From Flavobacterium sharifuzzamanii (GTDB lineage Bacteria > Bacteroidota > Bacteroidia > Flavobacteriales > Flavobacteriaceae), in assembly GCF_003254585.1 (NCBI RefSeq), contig NZ_QJGZ01000041.1:521156-585155 (forward strand): 64,000 nt of DNA. The letters run 5' to 3'. The notes beneath the pieces were generated by a model. The model was not told the DNA's origin, ran no database searches, and saw nothing but the letters and a program-made list of their open reading frames with translations. How positions within the stretch are numbered: the first letter of the stretch is position 1; each line of letters starts with the position of its first letter. Positions 7,997 through 15,770 of the stretch are shown here, in pieces. The position numbers were made by a program, and so were the translations under genes.

Positions 7997-8203
7997 TTAT
8001 CCTCCTTGGGTAGCAGAAATAATTAAAATTTCGTCGGTTTCTTGTACGAAGAATTCGTTCCATTTGAGTTTTGGAACAACAGTATTGTTAACAGCAACAG
8101 CGATTCCGTTTTGTTTGTGCGGAATTTCGAGATCGAGCAATGATTGAACGCTTAGCGATTCAGCATTGAATTTTTTGGTTTGTTGATTGATTTTTAGTTC
8201 CAT
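7997..8203 (-). CDS. thiS: Sulfur carrier protein ThiS
   Basis: This 68-residue ubiquitin-like protein ends in the obligatory Gly-Gly (ATQGG), the site of adenylation by ThiF and thiocarboxylation. Beta-grasp features include the ALS-like VQSLLDLEIPHKQNGIAVAVNN segment and the DEILIISATQGG end. The start at 8201-8203 (MELKINQ) is chosen because a purine-rich AAAAGGAAT precedes it and ThiS proteins are about 66 residues. A longer in-frame reading to 8233 adds ten unlikely residues. First gene after the TPP riboswitch. Confidence 0.93.
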   Translation of the reverse strand: MELKINQQTKKFNAESLSVQSLLDLEIPHKQNGIAVAVNNTVVPKLKWNEFFVQETDEILIISATQGG

Positions 8204-8249
8204 TCCTTTTGAGTTTAGTGTATAGATACACATTAGGAATGGCTACAAT

Positions 8250-8267
8250 AACGCATAGAAATGCGTT
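8250..8267 (-). promoter_or_regulatory. Hairpin between TPP aptamer and thiS start
   Basis: A perfect 7-bp stem (AACGCAT / ATGCGTT) closes a 4-base loop. It lies between the riboswitch aptamer and the thiS start codon, about 47 bases before the ATG. It lacks a following T-tract on the minus strand, so it is not an intrinsic terminator. It may belong to the expression platform of the riboswitch; its pairing partner in the alternative fold is not obvious. Confidence 0.45.
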
Positions 8268-8283
8268 CAAGAAGTCATCTTAC

Positions 8284-8360
8284 TTTTCCCTACGCTAGTA
8301 TGAACTAGATCAGGTTCAGAGGGTAAAATCTCAGCCTGCGCGATGCAGACACCCCTAAAG
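8284..8360 (-). promoter_or_regulatory. TPP riboswitch (THI element)
   Basis: On the minus strand this stretch carries the hallmark THI-box blocks: GGGGTG near the 5' end, CAGGCTGAGA, ACCCTCTGAACCTGATC, and finally TAGCGTAGGGAA. The outer CUUU/AAAG ends can pair as the P1 stem. It binds thiamin pyrophosphate and lowers expression of the downstream operon thiS-thiC-tenI-thiD-thiE-thiG-thiH-thiF. About 80 bases separate it from the thiS ATG, and no terminator with a T-tract is seen, so translational control of thiS is more likely than attenuation. Confidence 0.96.
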
Positions 8361-8367
8361 TGTGAAG

Positions 8368-8400
8368 CAAATGTAATAAAATTTTGTTTGAAAGTCCCAA
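8368..8400 (-). promoter_or_regulatory. Promoter of the thi operon
   Basis: On the minus strand TACATTTG (8368-8375) fits the Bacteroidota -7 consensus TAnnTTTG. A TTG at 8398-8400 lies 22 bases upstream as a possible -33 element. Transcription would begin near 8363, immediately before the riboswitch, which is the expected geometry. Confidence 0.75.
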
Positions 8401-8451
8401 GTTTCAGGTTTCAAGTTCAAAAAAACTGAAAACTGAAGGTAAAAACTGCGG

Positions 8452-9015
8452 TTATTTTCCTTTTCGAGTAAAGCAATCTTCCACGTGATCATTGACCATT
8501 CCGGTTGCTTGCATGTGAGCGTAAATAACGGTTGAGCCAACAAATTTGAAGCCGCGTTTTTTTAAATCTTTGCTGATGGCATCAGAAATTGGAGTAGTTG
8601 CAGGGACATCTTTCAGGGTTTTTGGATTGTTATCAATTGGTTTGCCGTTAGTAAATTTCCAGATATAATCAGAGAATGTTCCAAATTCCTCTTGAACTTT
8701 CATAAACGCCTGAGCGTTTGTAACGGCAGATTTAATTTTGAGTTGATTACGAATGATTCCTGTATTCTGCATTAATTCTTCGATTTTATCTTCAGAATAA
8801 TTAGCAATTTTTTTATAATCAAAATTGTCAAAAGCAGTTTTGAAGTTTTCCCTTTTATTTAAAATAGTAATCCAACTTAATCCAGCTTGAAAAGTTTCTA
8901 GAATTAAAAATTCAAAAATTGTTGGGTCGTCGTAAATAGGAGTTCCCCATTCTTCATCATGATATTTTTTATATAAATCGCTGGCAGAACACCAGCCACA
9001 TCTTATTGGCTCCAT
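8452..9015 (-). CDS. tag: DNA-3-methyladenine glycosylase I
   Basis: Tag removes 3-methyladenine from alkylated DNA. From the start at 9015 the protein is 187 residues. It has the zinc-snap ligands seen in E. coli Tag: the Cys in RCGWC at the N terminus, the His in YHDEEWG, and His plus Cys in NDHVEDC near the C terminus. It also has ETFQAGLSW and FKFVGSTVIYAHMQATGMVNDH, typical of the family. An upstream in-frame ATG at 9042 would add nine residues and overlap the preceding lipoprotein gene by 11 bases; 9015 begins directly at the conserved MEPIRCGW and is preferred. Confidence 0.93.
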   Translation of the reverse strand: MEPIRCGWCSASDLYKKYHDEEWGTPIYDDPTIFEFLILETFQAGLSWITILNKRENFKTAFDNFDYKKIANYSEDKIEELMQNTGIIRNQLKIKSAVTNAQAFMKVQEEFGTFSDYIWKFTNGKPIDNNPKTLKDVPATTPISDAISKDLKKRGFKFVGSTVIYAHMQATGMVNDHVEDCFTRKGK

Positions 9016-9031
9016 TTTTTTAATTCTATTT

Positions 9032-9709
9032 TTATCTTCCAATTTGCCAGCTATATCCTTTTACAGTCGGAATGTAAGCTGAGCGTCCAATTATAATTAA
9101 ATTAGTGTAGATTTTTTTGTTGTATTTAATGCCAATAGCATTGCCTGACATGTACATTTTATTTGCTTTGAATTTTACTTTCATTTTGCCATCTTCAAGT
9201 TCAGCATCTGATACTTTTTCGACAAGCCAAGTTGACTTCCATTTAACTGATAGTTCATTTTCGGCCGTTTTAGTGACGCTTTTAACTAGTTTAACAGCTT
9301 CTTCAGGAATTTCAAAGTTTTGTGTCAGCTCTTTTTGTGTCATTGTTTGACCCATTTTACAATTATCAAGGATCTTTCGAATATTAATAAAGTTTAGCAA
9401 TTTGTCATTTGCTTCTTTTTTAATATCAATATTTGCATTTTGAGTTTTGTTTACAAGATCAGAAGTTGGAGTTATTGCAATGGCATTTTTTACAGCAAAA
9501 GCTTTTTGATTTACAGCAGTTTTTTCTACTCCAAATTCTTTAGAGGACTTAATGTTTTTTGATGAAATTTTTACACCTTTTTTGACGGGAGCTGGTGTTA
9601 ACTTATTAACAGGTTGAATGACTTCTTTAGGCTGTTTTTTCTCGTCATTGCCACAGCTTAAAAAGAAATAGGTAACAGAGAATAAAATAAGCAAGTAATT
9701 TTTTTTCAT
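9032..9709 (-). CDS. Hypothetical lipoprotein
   Basis: I do not recognise a family. The 225-residue product begins MKKN, has a hydrophobic signal segment, and a lipobox FFLSC with Cys19 followed by Gly-Asn, so it should be lipidated and carried to the cell envelope. Residues about 20-100 are Lys/Pro/Val-rich and probably disordered. The C-terminal half is compact and contains NCKMGQTMTQKELTQ and a closing YIPTVKGYSWQIGR. It sits between yhhQ (18 bases upstream) and tag, all in the same direction. Confidence 0.75.
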   Translation of the reverse strand: MKKNYLLILFSVTYFFLSCGNDEKKQPKEVIQPVNKLTPAPVKKGVKISSKNIKSSKEFGVEKTAVNQKAFAVKNAIAITPTSDLVNKTQNANIDIKKEANDKLLNFINIRKILDNCKMGQTMTQKELTQNFEIPEEAVKLVKSVTKTAENELSVKWKSTWLVEKVSDAELEDGKMKVKFKANKMYMSGNAIGIKYNKKIYTNLIIIGRSAYIPTVKGYSWQIGR

Positions 9710-9727
9710 GACCTAAATATGTTTTTT

Positions 9728-10390
9728 TTATCCTTTATGAGCAGGATCTTCGTCCAAATATTTCTTAATCAGATGATGCCCCAGATAAATTGCTGGAGTT
9801 AATAAAATAGCAATTGCTAACTTAAAAGTATATCCTATCATTCCTGAAGATATAAAAGTGTCAAAATCAATTTTTCCAGGAAGCCAAAATGCAATTCCTA
9901 AAACAATGAATGAATCAAATAATTGCGAAATTACAGTAGAACCAGTAGTTCTTAACCATATTTTTTTCTCGCCAGTTCTGTTTTTGAAGAACCAAAATAT
10001 CCATACATCAATAAGCTGAGATGCCATGAAAGCTATTAAGCTTCCAATAATAATCCACATGCTTTGTCCAAAAACAGCTTCAAACTGACTGTCATTTACT
10101 GGGCTAATTCCTTTTGCGGCGGGAATGACAATTGCCATAAAAAGTATCAAAAAAGCATAAGCAATCAAACATGCAGTTATAAAAGAAAGTTTTTTTACAC
10201 CTTTTTCACCAAAATATTCATTAATCAAATCGGTAGTTAGAAATACAACTGGCCAAGGCAAAATTCCTATACTCATTACAAAGGGGCCAATTTGAATTAG
10301 CTTTCCTCCAATTAACTCAGCCACAACAGCATTGGTAATAAATATTCCTGCTAAAATTACAAAAACAATTTCTTTTCTGGTTTTAAACAT
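9728..10390 (-). CDS. yhhQ: Queuosine precursor transporter (YhhQ/VUT family)
   Basis: This inner-membrane protein of about six helices imports 7-cyano-7-deazaguanine or a related queuosine precursor. Family marks are ITNAVVAELIGGKL in the first helix, FLTTDLINEYFGEKG, an SQLIDVWIF helix and the later STVISQLFDSFIVLGIAF. The ATG at 10388-10390 (MFKTRKE) is preferred over an upstream TTG at 10414, giving 220 residues. A queG gene for the last queuosine step lies elsewhere in this window. Confidence 0.9.
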   Translation of the reverse strand: MFKTRKEIVFVILAGIFITNAVVAELIGGKLIQIGPFVMSIGILPWPVVFLTTDLINEYFGEKGVKKLSFITACLIAYAFLILFMAIVIPAAKGISPVNDSQFEAVFGQSMWIIIGSLIAFMASQLIDVWIFWFFKNRTGEKKIWLRTTGSTVISQLFDSFIVLGIAFWLPGKIDFDTFISSGMIGYTFKLAIAILLTPAIYLGHHLIKKYLDEDPAHKG

Positions 10391-10563
10391 GTTATTTTTA
10401 AATTGGTATTTCAAAAATAAACTATTTCTTTTTAAATCTTAGAAGCAGATTAATTTTTATAATCTGTTGGCGTATGAAGTTTGCTTCCGATTGGTTAATT
10501 TTGAGATTCTGTTGCTCTTTTTTCTGATAGAAATTTTGCGCAGAATTAATTAATGTATTTGTT

Positions 10564-12627
10564 ATGAAAACACCGATAGAGTTAGATAATTCATTGCTAA
10601 AAGATTGGTCCGGTCCTTATGGAGGTATTCCAGATTTTACAGCATATAAAATTTCAGATTTTAAGCCTGCAATAGAATTTGCGATTAAAGAAAAATTAGA
10701 AGAGATTGATGCAATTGCGAATAATCCACAAAAGCCTACATTTGAAAACACCATTGAAGCTTTAGAGCTTTCGGGTACAAAATTAGATCGAATTCATGCA
10801 GTTTATGGCATTTATAGATCTAATCTAAGTACTCCAGAATTTAATGTTATTGATACAGAAATGTCGCCAAAATTGGCAGAGATCAATGACAAACTGTATC
10901 AAAATAACAAACTGTTCTCTAGAATTGAAGCTTTGTATAAATCGGATGAAAAGAAGGATTTAACTAAGGAACAGCAACGCGTGCTTTGGCTTTATTACAC
11001 TGACTTTGTTAGAGAAGGAGCGGAGCTAGAAGAAAAGGATAAAGATAAAGTTGCTAAAATCAATCAGGAATTGGCGACACTTTTTACCGCTTTTAGTCAA
11101 AAGTTATTGGCAGAAGAAAATGATCAGTATATAGAGTTAGAGACAGAAGCTGATTTTGACGGTTTGCCTGAGGAATTTAAGAATGCAGCAATTGCAGAAG
11201 CGAAAGAAAGAAATCTAAAAGCTTTAGGATGCATTGGAAACACAAGATCTTCAATAGAGCCTTTTCTGACTTTTTCAAACAGGAGAAATTTAAGAGAAAA
11301 AGCTTTTGATGTTTTTGTAAAACGTGGCGATAATAAGAACGAAAATGATACGAATGAAACACTTGTCTCTATTTTAAAATTAAGGACGGAAAAAGCGAAG
11401 ATTTTAGGTTTTGCAAATTTTGCTGAGTGGAGTTTGTCTAACAAAATGGCTAAAGATCCGCAGAAAACACTCGATTTGATGCATTCTGTATGGAAACCTG
11501 CGGTAGAAAAAGTAAAGAACGATGTTTCGGCTATGCAGGAAATGGTCGACAGAGAAGATGGCAGCTTTAAAATTCAGCCTTGGGATTATCGTTATTATGC
11601 AGAAAAAGTGCGTAAAGCAAAATACGACTTAGATCAGAATGAAATCAAGCAATATTTACAGCTGGAAAATTTACGCGAAGGAATGTTCTGGACAGCAGGA
11701 GAATTGTTTGATTTAGGCTTTAAGCAATTATTTGATGTTCCGGTTTATCATCCAGATGTTCGTGTTTGGGAAGTGAATAATAAAAATACGGGAAAACCAA
11801 TTGGGCTTTGGTATTTTGATCCTTATGCTCGTACAGGAAAACGTTCGGGAGCGTGGATGAATTCGCATAGAGATCAGCAGAAAATAAAAGGTAACGTGCT
11901 TCCTATTGTGTCAAATAATTGCAATTTTATTAAAGGAAATAGCGATGAACCGGTTTTAATTTCATGGGATGATGCAACGACTCTATTTCACGAATTTGGC
12001 CATGCACTTCATGGATTATGTTCAAATGTTATTTATCCAAGTCTTTCTGGGACTTCTGTAGCGAGAGATTATGTGGAATTTCCTTCGCAATTATTAGAAC
12101 ATTGGCTGGCGACTCCAGAAGTGTTGAATAAGTTTGCTCTTCATTATAAAACAAATGAAGCTCTCTCTCAATCATTGGTAGAAAGAATTGGAAAAGCTGC
12201 TAATTTTAATGAAGGTTTTGCAACAGTTGAGACGATTTCAAGTTCGTTTGTAGACATGGAGTTGCATTTAACAACCGAAACAATTGATCCGCATGCGTTT
12301 GAGAAGAAGATTTTGAGCGAAATTAATATGCCGTCTGAAATTGTAATGCGACACAGGATTCCGCAATTTGCTCATATATTTTCAAGCGATGGATATGCGG
12401 CAGGGTATTACAGCTACTTATGGGCAGATGTGATTAATGCAGACGCTTACGAAGCTTTTTTAGAAGGAGATGGGCCTTTTGATAAGAATGTTTCAGAACG
12501 TCTTTTTAAAACCGTTTTAAGCGTTGGAAACACTATTGATAACGAGGAAATGTATGAGAGTTTTAGAGGTCATGCTCCAAAATCTGATGCATTGATGCGA
12601 GCAAGAAATTTTCCAGTTGAAAGCTAA
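10564..12627 (+). CDS. M3 family metallopeptidase (peptidyl-dipeptidase/oligopeptidase A-like)
   Basis: A 687-residue zinc metallopeptidase that degrades short peptides. The HEXXH zinc motif is His476-Glu-Phe-Gly-His480, within TTLFHEFGHALHGL, as in Dcp and oligopeptidase A. Other family blocks are GLWYFDPYARTGKRSGAWM and the C-terminal FSSDGYAAGYYSYLWADV. No signal peptide is present, so it is probably cytoplasmic. Dcp and PrlC cannot be separated by eye. It is monocistronic, ending at a bidirectional terminator shared with tsf. Confidence 0.93.
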   Translation: MKTPIELDNSLLKDWSGPYGGIPDFTAYKISDFKPAIEFAIKEKLEEIDAIANNPQKPTFENTIEALELSGTKLDRIHAVYGIYRSNLSTPEFNVIDTEMSPKLAEINDKLYQNNKLFSRIEALYKSDEKKDLTKEQQRVLWLYYTDFVREGAELEEKDKDKVAKINQELATLFTAFSQKLLAEENDQYIELETEADFDGLPEEFKNAAIAEAKERNLKALGCIGNTRSSIEPFLTFSNRRNLREKAFDVFVKRGDNKNENDTNETLVSILKLRTEKAKILGFANFAEWSLSNKMAKDPQKTLDLMHSVWKPAVEKVKNDVSAMQEMVDREDGSFKIQPWDYRYYAEKVRKAKYDLDQNEIKQYLQLENLREGMFWTAGELFDLGFKQLFDVPVYHPDVRVWEVNNKNTGKPIGLWYFDPYARTGKRSGAWMNSHRDQQKIKGNVLPIVSNNCNFIKGNSDEPVLISWDDATTLFHEFGHALHGLCSNVIYPSLSGTSVARDYVEFPSQLLEHWLATPEVLNKFALHYKTNEALSQSLVERIGKAANFNEGFATVETISSSFVDMELHLTTETIDPHAFEKKILSEINMPSEIVMRHRIPQFAHIFSSDGYAAGYYSYLWADVINADAYEAFLEGDGPFDKNVSERLFKTVLSVGNTIDNEEMYESFRGHAPKSDALMRARNFPVES

Positions 12628-12632
12628 AAATA

Positions 12633-12666
12633 AAAAAGCCCGAATAAATAAATATTCGGGCTTTTT
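12633..12666. terminator. Bidirectional terminator between M3 peptidase and tsf
   Basis: A perfect 14-bp stem, AAAAAGCCCGAATA (12633-12646) with its complement at 12653-12666, encloses a 6-base loop. A and T runs on the two sides let it serve both convergent genes. Confidence 0.93.
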
Positions 12667-12684
12667 AATATTGAAAATAATATA

Positions 12685-13647
12685 TTAACCTAAAGTAACT
12701 CTTTTGAAACCTGTAATTTCAACATTGAATCCTTTTACGTAATCACCAACTTTTTTACTGTCATCTTTGATGAAGTTTTGATCTAAAAGAGCTTTCTCTT
12801 GATCTAAAGTAGTGTTGTCAGAAATGAAACGTTGAACTTTTCCTGGAAGAATTTTGTCCCAGATTTGCTCTGGTTTACCTTCAGCTTTTAATTCAGCTTT
12901 AGCATCTTCTTCAGCTTGTTTGATAACCTCAGGAGTTAATTGAGAGAAAGAGATGTATTTAGGAACATTTTTTAAAGTTTTTCCTAAACGTGCAGCTTCT
13001 TCATTATCTTTTTCGATTACAGCAATACGAGCAGCAAGTTCAGATTCAACGAAAGCAGGATCAAAATCTTTGTAAGATAATGTATCAGCTCCCATAGAAG
13101 CAACTTGCATAGAAACGTCTTTTGTTAAAGCTTCAGCGTTAGCAACTGGAGCAGAAATTGCAGTTAAAGCAGCAATTTTATTAACGTGAACATAAGATCC
13201 AACGTAAGCACCTTCTAAAATTTCAAAACCACCGATTTCGATTTTCTCACCGATAACACCAGTTTGCTCGATTAATTTCTCAGCAACAGTGATTCCGTTG
13301 AAATCAGAAGCTAAAAATTCTTCTTTATTAGAGAAGTTGATAGCTCTTTCAACTAAATCTTTAGCTAAAGTTACGAAAGCTTCATTTTTACCTACGAAGT
13401 CAGTTTCGCAGTTTAAAGTGATGATAGCTCCTTTAGTGTGGTCAGCATTGATAAAAGAAACAGCAGCTCCTTCAGAAGACTCACGGTCAGAACGGTTAGC
13501 AGCAACTTTTTGTCCTTTTTCTCTAAGGATTTGGATAGCTTTATCGAAATCACCTTCAGCTTCAACTAAAGCCTTTTTACAGTCCATCATTCCGGCACCT
13601 GTAGATTGTCTTAATTTATTTACGTCTGCAGCAGTAATTGTTGCCAT
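12685..13647 (-). CDS. tsf: Elongation factor Ts
   Basis: EF-Ts exchanges GDP for GTP on EF-Tu. The 320-residue protein starts with the UBA-like N-terminal domain (VNKLRQSTGAGMMDCKKALVEA), followed by the conserved core TDFVGKNEAF. The C-terminal region includes PEQIWDKILPGKVQRF. Length is somewhat above the E. coli protein and usual in Bacteroidota. It follows rpsB by 143 bases in the classic rpsB-tsf order. Confidence 0.97.
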   Translation of the reverse strand: MATITAADVNKLRQSTGAGMMDCKKALVEAEGDFDKAIQILREKGQKVAANRSDRESSEGAAVSFINADHTKGAIITLNCETDFVGKNEAFVTLAKDLVERAINFSNKEEFLASDFNGITVAEKLIEQTGVIGEKIEIGGFEILEGAYVGSYVHVNKIAALTAISAPVANAEALTKDVSMQVASMGADTLSYKDFDPAFVESELAARIAVIEKDNEEAARLGKTLKNVPKYISFSQLTPEVIKQAEEDAKAELKAEGKPEQIWDKILPGKVQRFISDNTTLDQEKALLDQNFIKDDSKKVGDYVKGFNVEITGFKRVTLG

Positions 13648-13790
13648 AATATTTTAAGTTTTAATATGTTTTTAAAAGTAAAAAATTCCAGCTTTTAAAT
13701 CCCAAACTCCAATTTTAATAAATTATCAACATAACGTTTTTAATTTTGTCTTGGATTTTGGAATTTAAAATTTGGAATTTAAATTTTGAT

Positions 13791-14558
13791 TTATTCTTCA
13801 GTTTCAGTTGCAGGAGCTTCAGCTTCAACAGCAGGAGCTTCTTCAGCAGCTTCAACTTCTTTCTCAGCACCTCTGTCAGAAAGACCTTCGATTACTGCAG
13901 TAGTTACTAAAGATAAAATTTTGTCAATTGATTTAGAAGCGTCATCATTTGCAGGAATCACGTAATCAACCTCTCTTGGGTCAGAATTCGTATCAACCAT
14001 TGCGAAAACTGGAATGTTTAATTTTTGAGCTTCTTTTATTGCGATGTGTTCAGCTTTGATATCTACTACGAACAATGCTGCAGGTAGTCTAGACATATCA
14101 GCAATTGAACCTAAGTTTTTCTCTAATTTAGCACGTAGACGATCAACTTGTAAACGCTCTTTTTTAGATAAAGTGTTGAAAGTACCATCTTTCTTCATTT
14201 TATCGATAGAAGACATTTTTTTAACTGCCTTTCTGATAGTTACGAAGTTAGTCAACATTCCACCTGGCCATCTTTCAGTGATGTAAGGCATGTTTGCAGC
14301 TTTTGCTTTATCAGCAACGATGTCTTTTGCTTGTTTTTTGGTAGCTACGAATAAGATTTTTCTACCTGATGCAGCGATTTTTTTCAAAGCTTCGTTAGCT
14401 TCTTCAATTTTAGCTGCAGTTTTATATAGATTGATAATGTGAATACCATTACGCTCCATATAAATGTAAGGAGCCATATTTGGATCCCATTTTCTAGTCA
14501 TGTGTCCGAAGTGAACACCTGCTTCTAGTAATTCTTTTACTTCTATTTTGTTTGCCAT
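13791..14558 (-). CDS. rpsB: 30S ribosomal protein S2
   Basis: S2 belongs to the small subunit near S1. The 255-residue protein shows the canonical start VKELLEAGVHFGHMTRKWDPNM, then RILFVATKKQA, ERWPGGMLTNF, and AVIEGLSDR. The last about 25 residues are an acidic Glu/Ala tail (EAEAPATETEE), common in this group. It is preceded by a 176-base structured leader and followed by tsf. Confidence 0.98.
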   Translation of the reverse strand: MANKIEVKELLEAGVHFGHMTRKWDPNMAPYIYMERNGIHIINLYKTAAKIEEANEALKKIAASGRKILFVATKKQAKDIVADKAKAANMPYITERWPGGMLTNFVTIRKAVKKMSSIDKMKKDGTFNTLSKKERLQVDRLRAKLEKNLGSIADMSRLPAALFVVDIKAEHIAIKEAQKLNIPVFAMVDTNSDPREVDYVIPANDDASKSIDKILSLVTTAVIEGLSDRGAEKEVEAAEEAPAVEAEAPATETEE

Positions 14559-14585
14559 TTTTGTACTAGTTTACGTTCTGTTGAT

Positions 14586-14634
14586 TAGCAATGTATAAAT
14601 GGCGATTTCTCTGGCTTTATACATTTAGATGCTA
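14586..14634 (-). promoter_or_regulatory. Structured leader upstream of rpsB (candidate ribosomal-protein leader)
   Basis: On the minus strand TAGCA and ATGTATAAA (14586-14599) pair with TTTATACAT and TGCTA (14616-14634), leaving a 5-base bulge (14625-14629) and a 16-base loop. Two more hairpins lie upstream: TCCTA/TAGGA at 14642-14657 and GTCTTGT/ACAAGAC at 14704-14726. The 176-base rpsI-rpsB gap contains no gene. This is the position where S2 autoregulatory leaders occur in other bacteria; regulation here is inferred from structure alone. Confidence 0.5.
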
Positions 14635-14734
14635 AACTATATCCTACCTCGATAGGAGAGCAACAATAACTGTGTTTTTTAATTTCAATAAATAATTGAT
14701 AATGTCTTGTCCCATCTGAACAAGACAGGTAATA

Positions 14735-15121
14735 TTAACGTTTAGAGAATTGGAATCTCTTACGAGCTTTCTTCTGACCGAATTTCTTACGTTCAACCAT
14801 TCTTGGGTCTCTTGTTAATAAACCTTCTGGTTTAAGGATAGCTCTGTTTTCAGCGTTAACTTCACACATTACGCGTGCTAATGCCATTCTTACAGCTTCT
14901 GCTTGACCAGTTGTACCACCTCCGTAAACGTTTACTTTTACGTCAAAGTTACTAGCGTTTTCTGTCATAGAAAGCGGTTGTAAAACTTTGTATTGTAAAG
15001 TTGCAGTTGGAAAGTAAGTTGCGAATTCTTTTTTGTTTACAGTGATGTTTCCAGTTCCTTCAGAAACGTATACACGTGCAACAGCGGTTTTTCTTCTACC
15101 GATTTTGTGAATAACTCCCAT
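14735..15121 (-). CDS. rpsI: 30S ribosomal protein S9
   Basis: The 128-residue protein has the family signature GGGTTGQAEAVRMALARVM and the conserved basic C terminus ending FGQKKARKRFQFSKR, whose tail reaches the P-site tRNA. The opening IHKIGRRKTAVARVY is also typical. Its ATG overlaps the rplM stop codon by one base (TAATG arrangement), so the pair is translationally coupled. Confidence 0.98.
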   Translation of the reverse strand: MGVIHKIGRRKTAVARVYVSEGTGNITVNKKEFATYFPTATLQYKVLQPLSMTENASNFDVKVNVYGGGTTGQAEAVRMALARVMCEVNAENRAILKPEGLLTRDPRMVERKKFGQKKARKRFQFSKR

Positions 15122-15576
15122 TACTTAAGATCATTTAGGTTAACAGTTCTAGGTTTTTGAGCTCCGTGTTTGTGCTCAGATCCTACAACAACATTTAGAT
15201 TTCTAAAAAGTTCAGCACCTAATTTGTTTTTAGGTAACATACCTTTTACAGCTTTTTCTACTAATGCAGCTGGATTTTTAGCTTGCAATACTTTAGCAGT
15301 TAAAGTTCTTTGTCCTCCTGGGTAACCTGTATGACGCATGTAAATTTTGTCATTCATTTTTGTACCTGTAAGGTTAATTTTTTCTGAGTTGATAACAATT
15401 ACGTTATCTCCACAGTCAACGTGCGGTGTGTAACTTGGCTTGTACTTACCTCTTAAAATCATTGCAACTTTAGAAGCAAGACGTCCTAAGTTATGACCTT
15501 CAGCGTCAACAACAATCCACTCTTTAGTTACAGTGGCTTTACTTGCTGAAACTGTTTTGTAGCTTAATGCGTCCAT
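15121..15576 (-). CDS. rplM: 50S ribosomal protein L13
   Basis: The 151-residue L13 has VVDAEGHNLGRLASKVAMILRGK near the start, the KPSYTPHVDCGDNVIVINSEKI block, and YMRHTGYPGG. These are the usual L13 signature regions. It is the first gene of the rplM-rpsI unit, preceded by a strong flavobacterial promoter and a 5' hairpin at 15600-15619. Confidence 0.98.
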   Translation of the reverse strand: MDALSYKTVSASKATVTKEWIVVDAEGHNLGRLASKVAMILRGKYKPSYTPHVDCGDNVIVINSEKINLTGTKMNDKIYMRHTGYPGGQRTLTAKVLQAKNPAALVEKAVKGMLPKNKLGAELFRNLNVVVGSEHKHGAQKPRTVNLNDLK

Positions 15577-15599
15577 AATATTATTTTAATTAAACATTC

Positions 15600-15650
15600 C
15601 ATCCCCAATAAAGGGGATGCAAAAGTACAATTAATTATTTTAAAACCAAA
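15600..15650 (-). promoter_or_regulatory. rplM-rpsI promoter with hairpin at the transcript start
   Basis: On the minus strand TACTTTTG (15620-15627) fits the -7 consensus, and TTTG (15647-15650) lies exactly 19 bases upstream. Immediately downstream, CATCCCC and GGGGATG (15600-15619) form a 7-bp inverted repeat with a 6-base loop. Because transcription should start inside its first arm, only a shortened CCCC/GGGG stem may form in the RNA. It could be a DNA site or an L13 leader element. Confidence 0.75.
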
Positions 15651-15711
15651 TACCTGAAAGAATATTTTATCTGCTGAAAATCAGGTACTCAGTTTTTTAA
15701 TTGATTAATGA

Positions 15712-15748
15712 ATAAAAAAACCGTCTTCACAATAATGTCAAGACGGTT
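15712..15748 (-). terminator. Terminator of the ferritin-like gene pair
   Basis: AACCGTCTT (15719-15727) pairs with AAGACGGTT (15740-15748). On the minus strand the stem is followed by a run of seven T, as in an intrinsic terminator. It lies 23 bases after the stop of the downstream ferritin-like gene. Confidence 0.9.
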
Positions 15749-15770
15749 AAATATTTAGAGAAAAAAGTAA

